In this document: positions 8,525-18,903 of the stretch, one piece after another
How the letters are laid out: every line of letters begins with the position of its first letter
Numbering within the stretch: the stretch's first letter is position 1
Position numbers and translations under genes: made by a program
DNA from: Flavobacterium sp. N1736
Lineage (GTDB): Bacteria; Bacteroidota; Bacteroidia; Flavobacteriales; Flavobacteriaceae
DNA: 64,000 bases
Assembly (NCBI RefSeq): GCF_025947065.1
Contig: NZ_CP109994.1
Location: forward strand, 3,596,001-3,660,000
Direction: 5' to 3'
Notes under the pieces: model-generated
Databases searched by the model: none
What the model was told of the DNA's origin: nothing
The model's input: the letters and a program-made list of their open reading frames with translations, nothing else

Positions 8525-9382
8525 TTAAGGCTTTGGCTTGTAGTGGAAAATAATTTGTGCTTTTCCTTCGCCAGTTCTGCTTTGATCGCGTAATACTGAT
8601 AAACGCAATGATGTTGGTGTAAGTTCGATTACTTTTAAAGTCGACCAATTGCTTACATCCGGATAATAATCGCCTCCGTAAAGCAATTCTGCACCATTTA
8701 AAAATGACATTTTATTATTTACCATATCAAATGCAAATAATCCTGCTTTAGTAGCTTGTTCCGCCGTTGTCTGAGCGGTTTGTTTTACGGTAACATTATA
8801 TCCGCCTGAAAGGTCAAAGCGCATTTCTCCCCAATCTTTATTTGGCATAACCCAACTGTTGCTTGCATAATCCGGATACCAGTTCCAGTTATCTCCTGTT
8901 GCACCGGGAAAATCTAAACCTCCCCAGCCAATAGGACTTTCCATATCTAAAACCCATGTTTTACCGGCAGCTCCATTTGTTAGCATTGCCCATTTAGGAT
9001 CACTAAAATAAGTTTCGTCATTTTTTGCTACTGTAACAGATACCGGAGCGGTTGCATCTACAGAACCTCCTCTTGTATAAGCTGTATAATAAATCTTGTA
9101 AGTTCCTCCAAAAGGAAATACTACTTTATCATCATTTTTGTTAGAATGTCCTAATTCATTTCCTTTGCTATCGACATATTTCCAATACGGAATTACATTT
9201 GGATCCTGATTTTTTAAAATAACCTCGTGATCATTTGCCGGATTTTGAGTAACCGAAAATTTTGTATTCTCCGGTGTTAATGTAATAGCGTCCAAACTTT
9301 CGCGATCTTCAACAGGATCACAAGAAAATAATAATGAACCTACGGTTATTGCAGCTATTAATATATATAATATACGTTTCAT
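8525..9382 (-). CDS. SusE/SusF-like outer-membrane lipoprotein
   Basis: I choose the start at 9382 (MKRILYILIAAITVGSLLFSC). The frame also opens at 9409, but that would overlap susD and place nine polar residues before the signal. Cys at about residue 21 is the lipidation site. The 285-residue product begins with an Ig-like stretch (about 35-120) after CDPVEDRESLDAITL, followed by a C-terminal domain rich in Trp, Asp and Asn (WGGLDF, NWNWYPDYASNSWV). Its position directly after susC-susD and its size fit a SusE/SusF or surface-glycan-binding protein that holds oligosaccharide for the SusCD transporter. No catalytic motif is visible. The glycan is not predictable from sequence. Confidence 0.75.
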   Translation of the reverse strand: MKRILYILIAAITVGSLLFSCDPVEDRESLDAITLTPENTKFSVTQNPANDHEVILKNQDPNVIPYWKYVDSKGNELGHSNKNDDKVVFPFGGTYKIYYTAYTRGGSVDATAPVSVTVAKNDETYFSDPKWAMLTNGAAGKTWVLDMESPIGWGGLDFPGATGDNWNWYPDYASNSWVMPNKDWGEMRFDLSGGYNVTVKQTAQTTAEQATKAGLFAFDMVNNKMSFLNGAELLYGGDYYPDVSNWSTLKVIELTPTSLRLSVLRDQSRTGEGKAQIIFHYKPKP

Positions 9383-9399
9383 AATTATTAGTTTTTTAG

Positions 9400-11010
9400 T
9401 TAATTCCAACCTGGATTTTGTTTAATAGTTCCGTTTGAAAGTACTATTTGAGATTGTGGCAATGGGAACCAGCCTAAAGTTTCAGGTCTAAAAGTCACAT
9501 TAAAATCACCACCTGTATTGTTATCAATTGCAGTTTTGGCAATTGTCAAATTTTGTCTGATTAAATCAAAATAACGTAGTCCTTCAAGTGCTAATTCAAA
9601 ACGGCGCTCATTCATAATTACTGCTTTTGTAAGATTGGCAGCTAAAACTCTGTGCGCTGTATCTTTAAATGCTCTGTCACGAACTCTGTTGAAATCATCT
9701 GCCGCTAATGCTGAATTTGTATCTAAATTCAATTCGGCAGCCATCAACAATACATCAGAAAAACGAATTACTGCATAATCCTGATAGTTGTCAATTTGGA
9801 AATTTCCTCCGTTTGCTTCAACAATCGCAACTCCGGCTGCATTTGTAATTGGGCAATATTTTTTCCATGAATATCCTGTGTACTGACGCTGATCTCTTGC
9901 CTGCGCATCAAAATTTAAAGGATTTCCATTATAGGATTCTGTCTTATAACTAATGATTGTTGCATCTCTACGTGTATCTCCTGCTGCATAATCATCATAT
10001 AGTTTAGGATTTACTGTTGCTCCTCCCCAACCGGTAGCGTATGGTCCGATGTTACCTCCACGTGGTGCAATATCTACCTGAAAACGGTTTCCTTCATTTA
10101 AATTCCAATCTCCTTTTCCTGAACCGTTAAAACGAACTGCCCAAACCATTTCTGTATTGTCTTCTCCTGCAAATTTTTCAAAAGAAGCCGCTAACCAAAG
10201 ATTAGCAAAATCTGCTACTAAACCGTGTCCGCTATTAGATACTGCATCGTTGATATAAGTAATCGCCTGCGCTTTGTTTACAACACCTGCTAAATCCGGT
10301 TTTTCATAATAATCTGTATAAAACAAAAATGTTCTTGCCAAATAAGCTTCTGCCGCCCATTTTGTAATACGTCCGTAATTAGCATTTCCTGTTTGTGAAT
10401 AGTTTTCAGGACCTAAATTATCTGCTGCAAATTTTAAATCGCTTGCAATTAATGCATACGTAACTTCTGCCGGTTGTCTTGGCAATAAAAATTCGCTTGT
10501 CGTTACCGTATGATCCAAAGGCACGATATCACCAAACATTTTTGCCGCCATGAAGTGAAAGTGTGCTCTTAAAAAACGGGCTTCGGCTTCGTATCTTGTC
10601 TTTAAAGCGGTATTACTTCCCCAGTTTACCTGATCAAGGTGTTCCAATAAAATATTGGCTCTGTAAATCCCTAAGTAGGCATATTTCCATACATCAGAAT
10701 TCATGTCTTTATTGGTTACATATAAAAAGCGATCCCATTCGATATCTGCCTGAGCATCTGCCGTTCCATATCCTCCAAAACAATCATCAGATGCTTGTTC
10801 ACTAATTAATAATGGTCCGCCGTAAGCTTCGCGCTGTAGTACATCGTACACCGAAATTAATCCCTGGTAAGCATCGTTTGGTGTTTTGTAGAAATTATTT
10901 TCATCTTTATTTGTAGAAGATTCAGTATCCAGAAAATCATCAGAACAAGCTCCTAAAATCAACAAGCCTGAAACTGCTAATAATTTTATATATTTTTTCA
11001 TCGTTTTCAT
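9400..11010 (-). CDS. SusD/RagB-family nutrient-binding lipoprotein
   Basis: The 536-residue product begins MKTMKKYIKLLAVSG and has a lipobox LILGAC followed by the SusD-typical SDDFLDTES. The middle contains the tetratricopeptide-like helices of the family (YRANILLEHLDQV, ARFLRAHFHFMAA). The C-terminus has ERRFELALEGLRYFDLIRQ and PLPQSQIVLSNGTIKQNPGW, both hallmark SusD motifs. SusD forms a lid on the SusC barrel and binds the glycan outside the cell. The gene starts four bases after the susC stop, so the two are translationally linked. An alternative start three codons in (11001) is equally possible. Confidence 0.95.
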   Translation of the reverse strand: MKTMKKYIKLLAVSGLLILGACSDDFLDTESSTNKDENNFYKTPNDAYQGLISVYDVLQREAYGGPLLISEQASDDCFGGYGTADAQADIEWDRFLYVTNKDMNSDVWKYAYLGIYRANILLEHLDQVNWGSNTALKTRYEAEARFLRAHFHFMAAKMFGDIVPLDHTVTTSEFLLPRQPAEVTYALIASDLKFAADNLGPENYSQTGNANYGRITKWAAEAYLARTFLFYTDYYEKPDLAGVVNKAQAITYINDAVSNSGHGLVADFANLWLAASFEKFAGEDNTEMVWAVRFNGSGKGDWNLNEGNRFQVDIAPRGGNIGPYATGWGGATVNPKLYDDYAAGDTRRDATIISYKTESYNGNPLNFDAQARDQRQYTGYSWKKYCPITNAAGVAIVEANGGNFQIDNYQDYAVIRFSDVLLMAAELNLDTNSALAADDFNRVRDRAFKDTAHRVLAANLTKAVIMNERRFELALEGLRYFDLIRQNLTIAKTAIDNNTGGDFNVTFRPETLGWFPLPQSQIVLSNGTIKQNPGWN

Positions 11011-11013
11011 AAT

Positions 11014-14000
11014 TTAAAAGTTAACATTAAGCCCCATCATGTATGTTCTTGGCTGTGGATAATATCCAACATCAATTCCTCTCGCCCAAGGCTGAGTTAA
11101 ATTACCGCTGCTGTCTCTGTTACTGTTTCCAAATCCAATTTCAGGATCCATTCCCTGGTATTTTGTAAACGTAAACAGGTTATTAGCTGCAACATACAAT
11201 CTGAATTTGCTGAAGAAATTTAACTTGTTTGTTAATTTTGTAAAATCGCATCCTATTGTAGCACTTTTAATTCTGTAGAAATCTGCATTTTGAACATATA
11301 AATCAGAGAATTTAGTATAATTACCATTTGTATCTGCTCCATAAGTAACTCTCGGAATTCTGTCTGAACTTCCTTCTGTTGTCCATCTGTTTAAAACCTC
11401 TGTTGTATTATTTGTGTAAGGACGTGTTGGATCGTGAACTCCAAAAACATTTTGATTTCCTGCTACTCCGTATGTGTAAACTGAAAGATCGAATGCTTTG
11501 TATGAAAGGTCAAAATTTAAACCATATGTAAAATCAGGATTTGGGTTTCCGATTTTAGTTTTATCATTTGCATCAATTTTTCCGTCATTGTTTAAATCTA
11601 CGAAACGAACATCTCCGGGTTGTGCATTTGGCTGAACACCGGCTGCAACTTCTGAAGTATTTTGAAAAATTCCGGCAGTTTTTAATCCGTAGAAATAACC
11701 AATTGGCTGCCCAACCTCAACGCGGTTCATCTCATCAGTTCCCTGAAACAATAAGTTTGTTTCTCCGTGAATAATTCCTTCACTGTTTGCAACTCTAAGT
11801 ACTTTATTTTCATTGTGTGAAATGTTTCCGTTTATAGAAAAATTCCAGTCTTTTCCAAATTTAGTGCGGTAAGCCAAAGCAAGTTCAACTCCTTTATTTT
11901 GAATATCTCCTCCGTTAATATAAGGCGCCGTTGCTCCTGCATAAACAGGAATTGAAGAAAGTACTAACCAGTCTTTTGTTTTTTTATCGTAATAATCAAA
12001 CGTTAAAGTAAAATTAGTAAATAATGTAGCATCAAAACCAAAATCTGTTTGCTCTGAAGTTTCCCATTTCAGGTCTTTGTTTGAAAGCTGATCCGGGCTT
12101 GCTCCTGTTTGCAGCGTTTCTGTTCCTGTACCAAAATGGTAGCTTTTATTGTAGGTACTGATTGTTGACAAATAAGAAAAAGCAGGAATCTGGTCGTTAC
12201 CATTTTGTCCCCAGCTTGCTCTTAATTTAAGGCTGTTTAATACTTTATTTTGTGGAAAGAAACCTTCTTTATCCACGTTCCATCCTGCAGAAAGTGACGG
12301 GAAATTTCCGTATCGGCTTGAACGTGCAAAGTTTGAAGAACCGTCTCTTCTAATTGTTGCTGTAAACAAGTATTTGTTATTGTAATCATACAACAAACGT
12401 CCAAAGTAAGATTGAATAGCATAATCTGCACGGTTTCCTTTTACTGTATTTGATGTTTGGTCTGTAGCATTACTTAGGTAAGCATGATCAAAATCATCAA
12501 AAGTCAAGTTTTTCCCTGTACCTTCCATAAAATCTGACGTGTTCTTTTTAGCAGAAGTACCAACTAATACATCAAAATTATGAACTCCGGCAAGTGTTCC
12601 TTTGTATTGCACTGTGTTTTCAAAAATCCATCCTAATGATTTAGTCGCATTTTGAGTTACACTTGAAACCGTATTATTATCTGTTGTTGAAAGAGAATAA
12701 ACCGGTCTGAAAGAACGATAATTACTATCTGTCATATCAACACCAAAGCTCGTTCTGTATGTAAAGTTTTTTAAGAATTTTAATTCTGCAAAAATATTTC
12801 CTACGTAACGGTTTGATTTTGTTTCATTAAAGTTATTGTAGTATAATGATCCAACCGGATTACTAACATCCGGCGCCACTACTGAATGTGCAAAGTTTCC
12901 GTCTGCATCATAAACTGCATCAATTGGTGCTGCATTTAAAAAGCTTCTGATTGCGTTGCTGTAAATTCCCTGATCTGCAACTCCAGAACTTTTGATATTG
13001 GCGAATGAAAAATTCTCTCCAATTTTCAAATGGTTTTCAATAACTTCTGACGTTGAGTTTACACTAAATGTAATACGGTCATATTGCGATTGACTTGTTG
13101 CACTACCAATCATACCTTCTTGCCCGTAATAAGACAATCCTGTAGAAATGGTAGATTTTTTATCACCTCCGCTAATGGTTAGCGAGTGATTTTGTTTCAT
13201 TGCACCTTCATTAAATAAATCTTTTTGCCAGTCGTGATCTGGAAAAGCTGCAATTTGTGCTGGTGTATAAAGTGGCGTTAAACCAGAATTTACACGTGCT
13301 TCGTTCATAATAGTAGTATATTCCTGTGTGTTTAATAAATCCAGTTTTTTAGCTACCTGCTGAAAACCTGTGTAGGTATTAAACGCAACATTCATTTTAC
13401 CATCTTTACCTTTTTTGGTTGTTACCAAAATAACTCCGTTTGCTGCTCTTGCTCCATAAATAGATCCTGCCGAAGCATCTTTCAATACGTCGATTCTTTC
13501 TATTGCCGAAGGATCAAGATAGCCAATTCCGTTATCGACAACCACACCATCTACAACATAAAGCGGTGTACTGTTTCCTGCGGTTCCAACTCCACGAATG
13601 TTTACTGCCATTCCAGCGCCCGGTTGTCCCGAAGTTGAAGTAACATTTACACCCGAAGCCTGACCTTGCAGAGCATTTACAACATCAAGACTGGCAACAT
13701 TTTGAATGTCTTTTCCTGATACTAATGAAGTTGCAGCTGTATTTACCTTTTTCTTTTGTGTACCGTAACCGATAACCACAATTTCTTTTAGTTCAGCAGT
13801 TTCAGCCTGCATGGTTACATTTATTTTTCTATTGGCTCCAACAGTAATTTTTTGTGTTTTATATCCCATAAAACTAAATACCAGAACATCGCCTGTTTTA
13901 GCTTCAATTTTGTATAATCCATCAAAATCAGTTGCAGTGCTGATTTTTGTTCCTTCTACCAAAACAGTGGCGCCCGGAACTCCCATATTATCATCTGCTG

Positions 14001-14127
14001 ATGTTATATTTCCGCTCACATATTTGGATTGCTCCTGAGCAAAACCAGATTGCATTGTAAAGACGCTTAGCAGCAGCGCTATACAAAACGGAAGCATTGT
14101 CGTTTTTATACAATATTTGCTTTTCAT
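11014..14127 (-). CDS. SusC/RagA-family TonB-linked outer-membrane transporter
   Basis: The 1037-residue product has a signal peptide ending FTMQSGFAQ, a carboxypeptidase-regulatory-like domain (about 37-110, VSGNITSADDNMGVPGATV), then ELKEIVVIGYGTQKKK, a TonB-box-like linker. The plug domain follows, with TPLYVVDGVVVD and IERIDVLKDASAGSIYGARA, the SusC signature. The remainder is a beta-barrel ending in Phe (YMMGLNVNF). It imports oligosaccharides across the outer membrane using the TonB-ExbBD energy supply, with SusD as partner. Only 48 bases separate it from xylA, so it is probably in the same transcript as xylB-xylA. Length is normal for the family. Confidence 0.96.
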   Translation of the reverse strand: MKSKYCIKTTMLPFCIALLLSVFTMQSGFAQEQSKYVSGNITSADDNMGVPGATVLVEGTKISTATDFDGLYKIEAKTGDVLVFSFMGYKTQKITVGANRKINVTMQAETAELKEIVVIGYGTQKKKVNTAATSLVSGKDIQNVASLDVVNALQGQASGVNVTSTSGQPGAGMAVNIRGVGTAGNSTPLYVVDGVVVDNGIGYLDPSAIERIDVLKDASAGSIYGARAANGVILVTTKKGKDGKMNVAFNTYTGFQQVAKKLDLLNTQEYTTIMNEARVNSGLTPLYTPAQIAAFPDHDWQKDLFNEGAMKQNHSLTISGGDKKSTISTGLSYYGQEGMIGSATSQSQYDRITFSVNSTSEVIENHLKIGENFSFANIKSSGVADQGIYSNAIRSFLNAAPIDAVYDADGNFAHSVVAPDVSNPVGSLYYNNFNETKSNRYVGNIFAELKFLKNFTYRTSFGVDMTDSNYRSFRPVYSLSTTDNNTVSSVTQNATKSLGWIFENTVQYKGTLAGVHNFDVLVGTSAKKNTSDFMEGTGKNLTFDDFDHAYLSNATDQTSNTVKGNRADYAIQSYFGRLLYDYNNKYLFTATIRRDGSSNFARSSRYGNFPSLSAGWNVDKEGFFPQNKVLNSLKLRASWGQNGNDQIPAFSYLSTISTYNKSYHFGTGTETLQTGASPDQLSNKDLKWETSEQTDFGFDATLFTNFTLTFDYYDKKTKDWLVLSSIPVYAGATAPYINGGDIQNKGVELALAYRTKFGKDWNFSINGNISHNENKVLRVANSEGIIHGETNLLFQGTDEMNRVEVGQPIGYFYGLKTAGIFQNTSEVAAGVQPNAQPGDVRFVDLNNDGKIDANDKTKIGNPNPDFTYGLNFDLSYKAFDLSVYTYGVAGNQNVFGVHDPTRPYTNNTTEVLNRWTTEGSSDRIPRVTYGADTNGNYTKFSDLYVQNADFYRIKSATIGCDFTKLTNKLNFFSKFRLYVAANNLFTFTKYQGMDPEIGFGNSNRDSSGNLTQPWARGIDVGYYPQPRTYMMGLNVNF

Positions 14128-14175
14128 AATAATTAAGAATTGGTTTAAATTTATAGTTAGTTACCTGTAATTGAT

Positions 14176-15495
14176 TTAATACGCATTCGAAATAATCTGC
14201 TCGAATAATTCTTGTCTGCCGCTTATGGCCTGAGGTTCTCCGTTTGCACGTGCAATTTTGCTAAGATCTTCAAGAGATAATTCTCCTTTTTCAAACTTAG
14301 CTCCGTTTCCACCGTCAAACGAGCTGTAACGCTGTGTGCGTAATTTTCTGTAATCAGTATTTTGAAGTATGTGATCTGCACAGATTAATCCTCTTGCAAA
14401 AACATCCATTCCAGAAATGTGTGCAATAAATTTATCTTCTAAATCGATTGAATTTCTTCTCACTTTAGCGTCAAAGTTTACACCACCACCCTGAATTCCG
14501 CCGCCTTCAAGGATAACCAACATTGCCTGAGTTACTTCCTGAATATTGATTGGGAATTGATCGGTATCCCAGCCATTTTGGTAATCACCGCGATTTGCAT
14601 CGATGCTTCCTAACATTCCTGCATCAACGGCAACTTGTAGTTCATGTTCAAAAGAATGTCCTGCAAGCGTTGCGTGATTTACTTCAAGATTTAATTTGAA
14701 ATCATTTTGAAGCCCGTATTTATTGATGAAACCTAATGAAGTCGCCGCATCAAAATCATATTGATGTTTGGTTGGTTCCATTGGTTTTGGTTCGATTAAA
14801 AAGTTTCCTTTAAAACCTTCTTTACGAGCATAATCTTTACATGTATTCAAGAATCTACCTAAATGGTCTAATTCTCTTTTCATGTCTGTATTTAACAAAC
14901 TCATATATCCTTCACGTCCTCCCCAAAAAACATAATTTTCTCCGCCAAGCGCAATAGTCGCATCGATAGCAATTTTTGCCTGAGCTCCGGCATACGCCAA
15001 AACATCAAAGTTTGGGTTGGTTGCCGCACCGTTCATGTAACGTGGATTACTGAATAAGTTAGAAGTTCCCCACAATAGTTTAATTCCAGATTCCTGTTGT
15101 TTTTGTTTTGCATATTCAACCATTGTCTGAATACGCGTTTCAAATTCTGCCAAAGTTGGCGCATCATCCACCACATCAACATCATGAAAACAATAATATG
15201 GCAAACCTAATTTTGTCATGAATTCAAAAGCCGCATCCATTTTGTCTTTGGCTCTTAAAATTGCATTTTCATTTTTATCCCACGAAAAAGTTTCCGTCGA
15301 AGCTCCAAACGGATCTCCTCCCGTATTACATAGCGTATGCCAGTAAGCCATTGAAAAACGCAAATGTTCTTTCAAAGTTTTTCCGGCAACAACACGATTT
15401 TCATCATACCATTTAAACGCCAATGGATTATCACTTTCTCTGCCTTCGAACTTAATTGTATCGATGTTTTTAAAATATTGATTGGTTGTGCTCAT
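14176..15495 (-). CDS. xylA: Xylose isomerase
   Basis: The 439-residue protein converts D-xylose to D-xylulose in the cytoplasm. Family motifs include [10 protein letters not shown], with catalytic His104 and Asp107; [16 protein letters not shown] and [18 protein letters not shown], with metal-binding Glu residues; and [20 protein letters not shown] with metal-binding Asp residues. Length equals that of class II xylose isomerases. The start ATG is two bases after the xylB stop, so both are made from one message and together take xylose to xylulose-5-phosphate. The susC gene follows 48 bases downstream. It links the uptake system to central metabolism. Confidence 0.97.
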   Translation of the reverse strand: MSTTNQYFKNIDTIKFEGRESDNPLAFKWYDENRVVAGKTLKEHLRFSMAYWHTLCNTGGDPFGASTETFSWDKNENAILRAKDKMDAAFEFMTKLGLPYYCFHDVDVVDDAPTLAEFETRIQTMVEYAKQKQQESGIKLLWGTSNLFSNPRYMNGAATNPNFDVLAYAGAQAKIAIDATIALGGENYVFWGGREGYMSLLNTDMKRELDHLGRFLNTCKDYARKEGFKGNFLIEPKPMEPTKHQYDFDAATSLGFINKYGLQNDFKLNLEVNHATLAGHSFEHELQVAVDAGMLGSIDANRGDYQNGWDTDQFPINIQEVTQAMLVILEGGGIQGGGVNFDAKVRRNSIDLEDKFIAHISGMDVFARGLICADHILQNTDYRKLRTQRYSSFDGGNGAKFEKGELSLEDLSKIARANGEPQAISGRQELFEQIISNAY

Positions 15496-15497
15496 TC

Positions 15498-17000
15498 TTA
15501 TTGTTCTATTTTAATTTGATTTTTCCATTCCTGATATAAATCCTGATATTGAGAAGTCAGAATTTTGTTGGGTTCAATTCGGTCTAAATATTGCAATCCT
15601 TCAAAAGCTTCGTTGAGCGAATTGTAATATCCTAAACCGTAAGCGGCACCTCTCGCAGCACCTTCGGCACCTGATGTATTGTATAATTCTAAAGTTGTTT
15701 GTGTCGTATTAGTGAAGATTTCCCTGAAAACCGGGCTCAAAAACAAGTTTGAATTTCCTGCACGAACTACAGTTCCTGAAACTCCAACTTCTTTCATCAC
15801 ATCAAAACCGTAATTCATTGCAAACACAATTCCTTCGCAAGCTGCACGAACCAAATGTGACGGCTGATGGATATTGAAATTTAAATTCTGAATTCCCGAT
15901 GTTGCATTTTTATTATTGAAAATACGCTCCACACCATTTCCGAAAGGATAAAAACGAAGTCCGTTGCTTCCGGCTTCTACTTTTGCAGCTTCGGCATTTA
16001 GTTTTTCGTAAGCGATTAAATCAGTTCTGTCAACTGACATAATTTTGCGAAGCCATTGGTATAAAATTCCAGAACCGTTAATGCACAACATTACGCCATT
16101 GCGTTTCTCGGTTTCTGTATTATAGACGTGTAAAAAAGTATTGATTCTGTTTTGTTTGTCGTAAGCATCCTGATCGCTTACGGCATAAACTACTGCCGAA
16201 GTTCCGGCTGTTGTAGCGATTTCTCCGGGTTTCAAAACATTCAATGACAATGCATTGTTGGGTTGATCTCCGGCTCTGTACGTTATTTTTGCATCGGGAT
16301 TTAATCCTAATTCCTGAGCGATATCTGCGTGAATTGTTGCCTGGACTCCGAAATTTGAAACAATTTCAGGAACAATATCTGCTGATAATCCCATTTGAGA
16401 AAGGATTTCTGTTGCCAGTTTTCCTTCTGAAAAATTCCATAAAGCGGCTTCTGATAATCCCGAAGTACTAATTTGAGCCACTTTTGATAATTTCGCAGCA
16501 ATAAAATCGCCCGGAAGCATCATGTATTTTGCTTTTGCAAAAACTTCAGGTTCGTTGTCTTTTACCCATTTTAATTTTGAAGCCGTAAAATTTCCCGGAC
16601 TTCCTAAAATTTGCTTTTGACAATTTTCTGCACCAATCTTATTATAAATTTCGTCTCCAATAATCGCAGCACGACTATCGCACCAAATAATCGAAGAACG
16701 AACGGGATTTAAATTTTCATCGGTTAAAACCAAACCATGCATTTGGTACGCAATTCCGATTCCGGCAATTTTCTTTAAATCAATATTAGATTTTGCACCC
16801 AATTGTTTGATTCCGTCTTTTACATATTGCCACCACGATTCCGGATTTTGTTCTGCCCAGCCAAATTGTTGTGCAATAATTGGCATTTCAAAATCAGGAA
16901 CACTTACTGCACCAATCGTCGTTCCTTTTTCAGGATCGAAAACTGATAATTTTATTGAAGAGCTCCCTAAATCAATTCCTAAAAAAAACATTTGCGGCAC
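15498..17000 (-). CDS. xylB: Xylulokinase (FGGY family)
   Basis: The 500-residue ATP-dependent kinase phosphorylates D-xylulose. [17 protein letters not shown] near the N-terminus is the FGGY ATPase phosphate-binding loop. MHGLVLTDE (residues about 89-97) and [11 protein letters not shown], with the expected catalytic base Asp245, match xylulokinases. The C-terminal FGGY domain shows [14 protein letters not shown] and [13 protein letters not shown]. It is the first gene of the minus-strand operon, divergent from the Nudix-type regulators with 381 bases between. The start could also be the ATG at 16991 (MFFLGIDLG), which fits the usual family N-terminus better; both are in frame. Confidence 0.95.
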   Translation of the reverse strand: MPQMFFLGIDLGSSSIKLSVFDPEKGTTIGAVSVPDFEMPIIAQQFGWAEQNPESWWQYVKDGIKQLGAKSNIDLKKIAGIGIAYQMHGLVLTDENLNPVRSSIIWCDSRAAIIGDEIYNKIGAENCQKQILGSPGNFTASKLKWVKDNEPEVFAKAKYMMLPGDFIAAKLSKVAQISTSGLSEAALWNFSEGKLATEILSQMGLSADIVPEIVSNFGVQATIHADIAQELGLNPDAKITYRAGDQPNNALSLNVLKPGEIATTAGTSAVVYAVSDQDAYDKQNRINTFLHVYNTETEKRNGVMLCINGSGILYQWLRKIMSVDRTDLIAYEKLNAEAAKVEAGSNGLRFYPFGNGVERIFNNKNATSGIQNLNFNIHQPSHLVRAACEGIVFAMNYGFDVMKEVGVSGTVVRAGNSNLFLSPVFREIFTNTTQTTLELYNTSGAEGAARGAAYGLGYYNSLNEAFEGLQYLDRIEPNKILTSQYQDLYQEWKNQIKIEQ

Positions 17001-17381
17001 TTTTTAATTAGTTATAGATTTGTCCATTCAAAACTTATAGTCAAACTGAACTTATCTTATGGTTATTTTGACTACAAGTGTAAAACATTTTTTCTATATT
17101 AACAAAATATTAGGTGTTTTTTTTGGCTATTCAGATAAATTGATATTCATTTTTACAGATACAACAAAAAACGTGTTGAAAGTGAAATAAAAATTATCGA
17201 AAAAATAACGAATTATGAATTTGACAATCAGACATTTAAGAAATAGAATTTAAAAAAGAAAAAATCGACAATAAAACAACAGACTGATTATCAGAAAATT
17301 GTTACGTTAAAAAAAATATAAAGCTTTCACGAAAGCAATTATTCATTTTATTTATTTAATTTGTCAAAATTTTAATAGGAT
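17001..17381. promoter_or_regulatory. Divergent control region between xylB and Nudix-type regulators, candidate operators
   Basis: Gene-free and very A+T rich. Three inverted repeats stand out: TAGTCAAA (17038-17045) facing TTTGACTA (17067-17074) in front of xylB; CTGATTATCAG (17284-17294), a perfect palindrome around one base; and GCTTTC-AC-GAAAGC (17323-17336), 45 bases before the regulator start. Each is a plausible regulator site. I do not see a clean TAnnTTTG box on either strand. Which site binds what is inference. Confidence 0.45.
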
Positions 17382-18098
17382 ATGGTTAAAAATGTAGATG
17401 AAGATTCCGTTTTAAAGAACGAGCAAACTGCAATGAATGCGATCACGATTGACTGTGTAATATTTGGTTTTGACAAAGGAAGTTTAGAAGTACTTTTGGT
17501 ACAGCACGGAGAAGGAATCAGCAAAGGAAAATGGGGTCTTCCGGGTGGTTGGATTTATAAAAAAGAAAGTACAGACAACGCCGCACATCGTTTATTAAAT
17601 GAACTTACAGGTCTTGATAATATTTATCTGGAGCAGCTGAAAGCGTTTGGAGATCCTAACCGTTTCCCGCTTCGACGCGTTATTACGATTGGTTATTATG
17701 CGTTGGTAAAACGTGAAGACTATAATATTAAAGCCGGTTTTACGGCTTCTGATGCCAAATGGTATAAAATAAACAGTATTCCGGATTTGATTTACGATCA
17801 TAACGAAATTCTGGCGTATAGTTTAAAACACCTTCAAAACAGAGTTCGTCAGGCGCCGCTTGGATTTAATTTACTGCCTGAAAAATTTACTTTATTACAG
17901 TTGATGCATTTATATGAAGAAATTTTGGGAATTGAGATGGATAAATCTAACTTTCGCCGAAAAATTCTTCACATGAAATTATTGGTTGCTTTAGACGAAA
18001 AACAGCAAGATGTATCACACAGAGCCGCAAAATTGTATAAGTTTGATCCTGACATTTACAAAAAACTGACTGAAAAAGGATTTAATTTTGAATTTTAA
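17382..18098 (+). CDS. Nudix-domain transcriptional regulator (NrtR/AraR-like), first of a tandem pair
   Basis: A 238-residue protein with a Nudix-like domain (about 20-140) and a C-terminal winged-helix region (about 160-238). The Nudix box at 56-78 keeps the first Gly and Glu (GWIYKKE) but reads RLLNELTGL where a hydrolase has REUXEEXGU, so two of the catalytic Glu positions are Leu and hydrolysis is unlikely. This matches the NrtR-type regulators; in Bacteroides a family member, AraR, controls arabinose genes. Its place beside xylBA suggests a xylose or pentose sensor controlling the divergent locus. Its TAA overlaps the ATG of the next gene by one base (TAATG), giving translational coupling. 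Confidence 0.85.
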   Translation: MVKNVDEDSVLKNEQTAMNAITIDCVIFGFDKGSLEVLLVQHGEGISKGKWGLPGGWIYKKESTDNAAHRLLNELTGLDNIYLEQLKAFGDPNRFPLRRVITIGYYALVKREDYNIKAGFTASDAKWYKINSIPDLIYDHNEILAYSLKHLQNRVRQAPLGFNLLPEKFTLLQLMHLYEEILGIEMDKSNFRRKILHMKLLVALDEKQQDVSHRAAKLYKFDPDIYKKLTEKGFNFEF

Positions 18099-18838
18099 TG
18101 GCTATTTCATCTTCTAAAAATATTTCTGAAACTGAAACAAATACTACTATAACCGCAGATAAAAAAACGATTATAAACGGTATTACAATTGACTGCGTTA
18201 TTTTTTCGTTTGACAAAAAAAACCTTGAGGTTCTTTTGGTACAGCATGCCGGCGGAGCAAGTATAGGAAAATGGGGTCTTCTTGGCGGAGATTTATATTT
18301 AGACGAAAGTGTTGATAATGCTGCGCTTCGAATCGTATATGAACTTACCAGCCTTGATAATATTTACTTAGAACAGCTAAAAGCTTTTACAGATCCTGAT
18401 CGTGTAAAAAGTACGAGGGTTATTACCGTAGGATATTATACTTTAGTGAACAGGGAAGATTATAATATTAAAGCGAGCGTTTCTGTAATTGAGGCGAAAT
18501 GGTATAAAATTAAAGAAATCCCGGATTTGATTTTTGACCACAACGAAATTCTCGAATTCAGTTTAATGCAATTGCGTAATCGGGTTCGTCAGGCGCCTAT
18601 TGGTTTTAATCTTTTGCCTGAAAAATTTACTTTATTACAATTAATGCATCTTTATGAAGAAATATTAGGCGTTGAATTGGATAAGTCCAATTTTCGCAGA
18701 AAAATATTGCACATGAAATTATTGGTTGCGCTCGATGAAAAGCAAAAAGATGTTTCGCACAGAGCCGCAAAACTCTATAAATTTGATCCCGAAATCTACA
18801 AAAAACTCACTGAAAAAGGTTTTAATTTTGAGTTTTAA
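18098..18838 (+). CDS. Nudix-domain transcriptional regulator (NrtR/AraR-like), second of a tandem pair
   Basis: A 246-residue paralogue of the preceding gene. The Nudix-like domain (about 28-148) is clearly diverged; its box at 64-86 reads GDLYLDE then RIVYELTSL, losing two catalytic Glu residues and the conserved Gly. The C-terminal 80 residues are almost the same as in the first copy (FNLLPEKFTLLQLMHLYEEI, HMKLLVALDEKQ, KLTEKGFNFEF). A conserved DNA-binding part with a diverged sensor part suggests both recognise similar operators but may respond to different ligands or form heterodimers. The N-terminal 25 residues are Ser/Thr-rich and unrelated to the first copy. No separate promoter is visible. 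Confidence 0.85.
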   Translation: MAISSSKNISETETNTTITADKKTIINGITIDCVIFSFDKKNLEVLLVQHAGGASIGKWGLLGGDLYLDESVDNAALRIVYELTSLDNIYLEQLKAFTDPDRVKSTRVITVGYYTLVNREDYNIKASVSVIEAKWYKIKEIPDLIFDHNEILEFSLMQLRNRVRQAPIGFNLLPEKFTLLQLMHLYEEILGVELDKSNFRRKILHMKLLVALDEKQKDVSHRAAKLYKFDPEIYKKLTEKGFNFEF

Positions 18839-18903
18839 AACTGATTTTAAATTCGAGAATCTAACAATCAGAGATCATCATTCCAGAATCCAAAACTTTG
18901 CGC

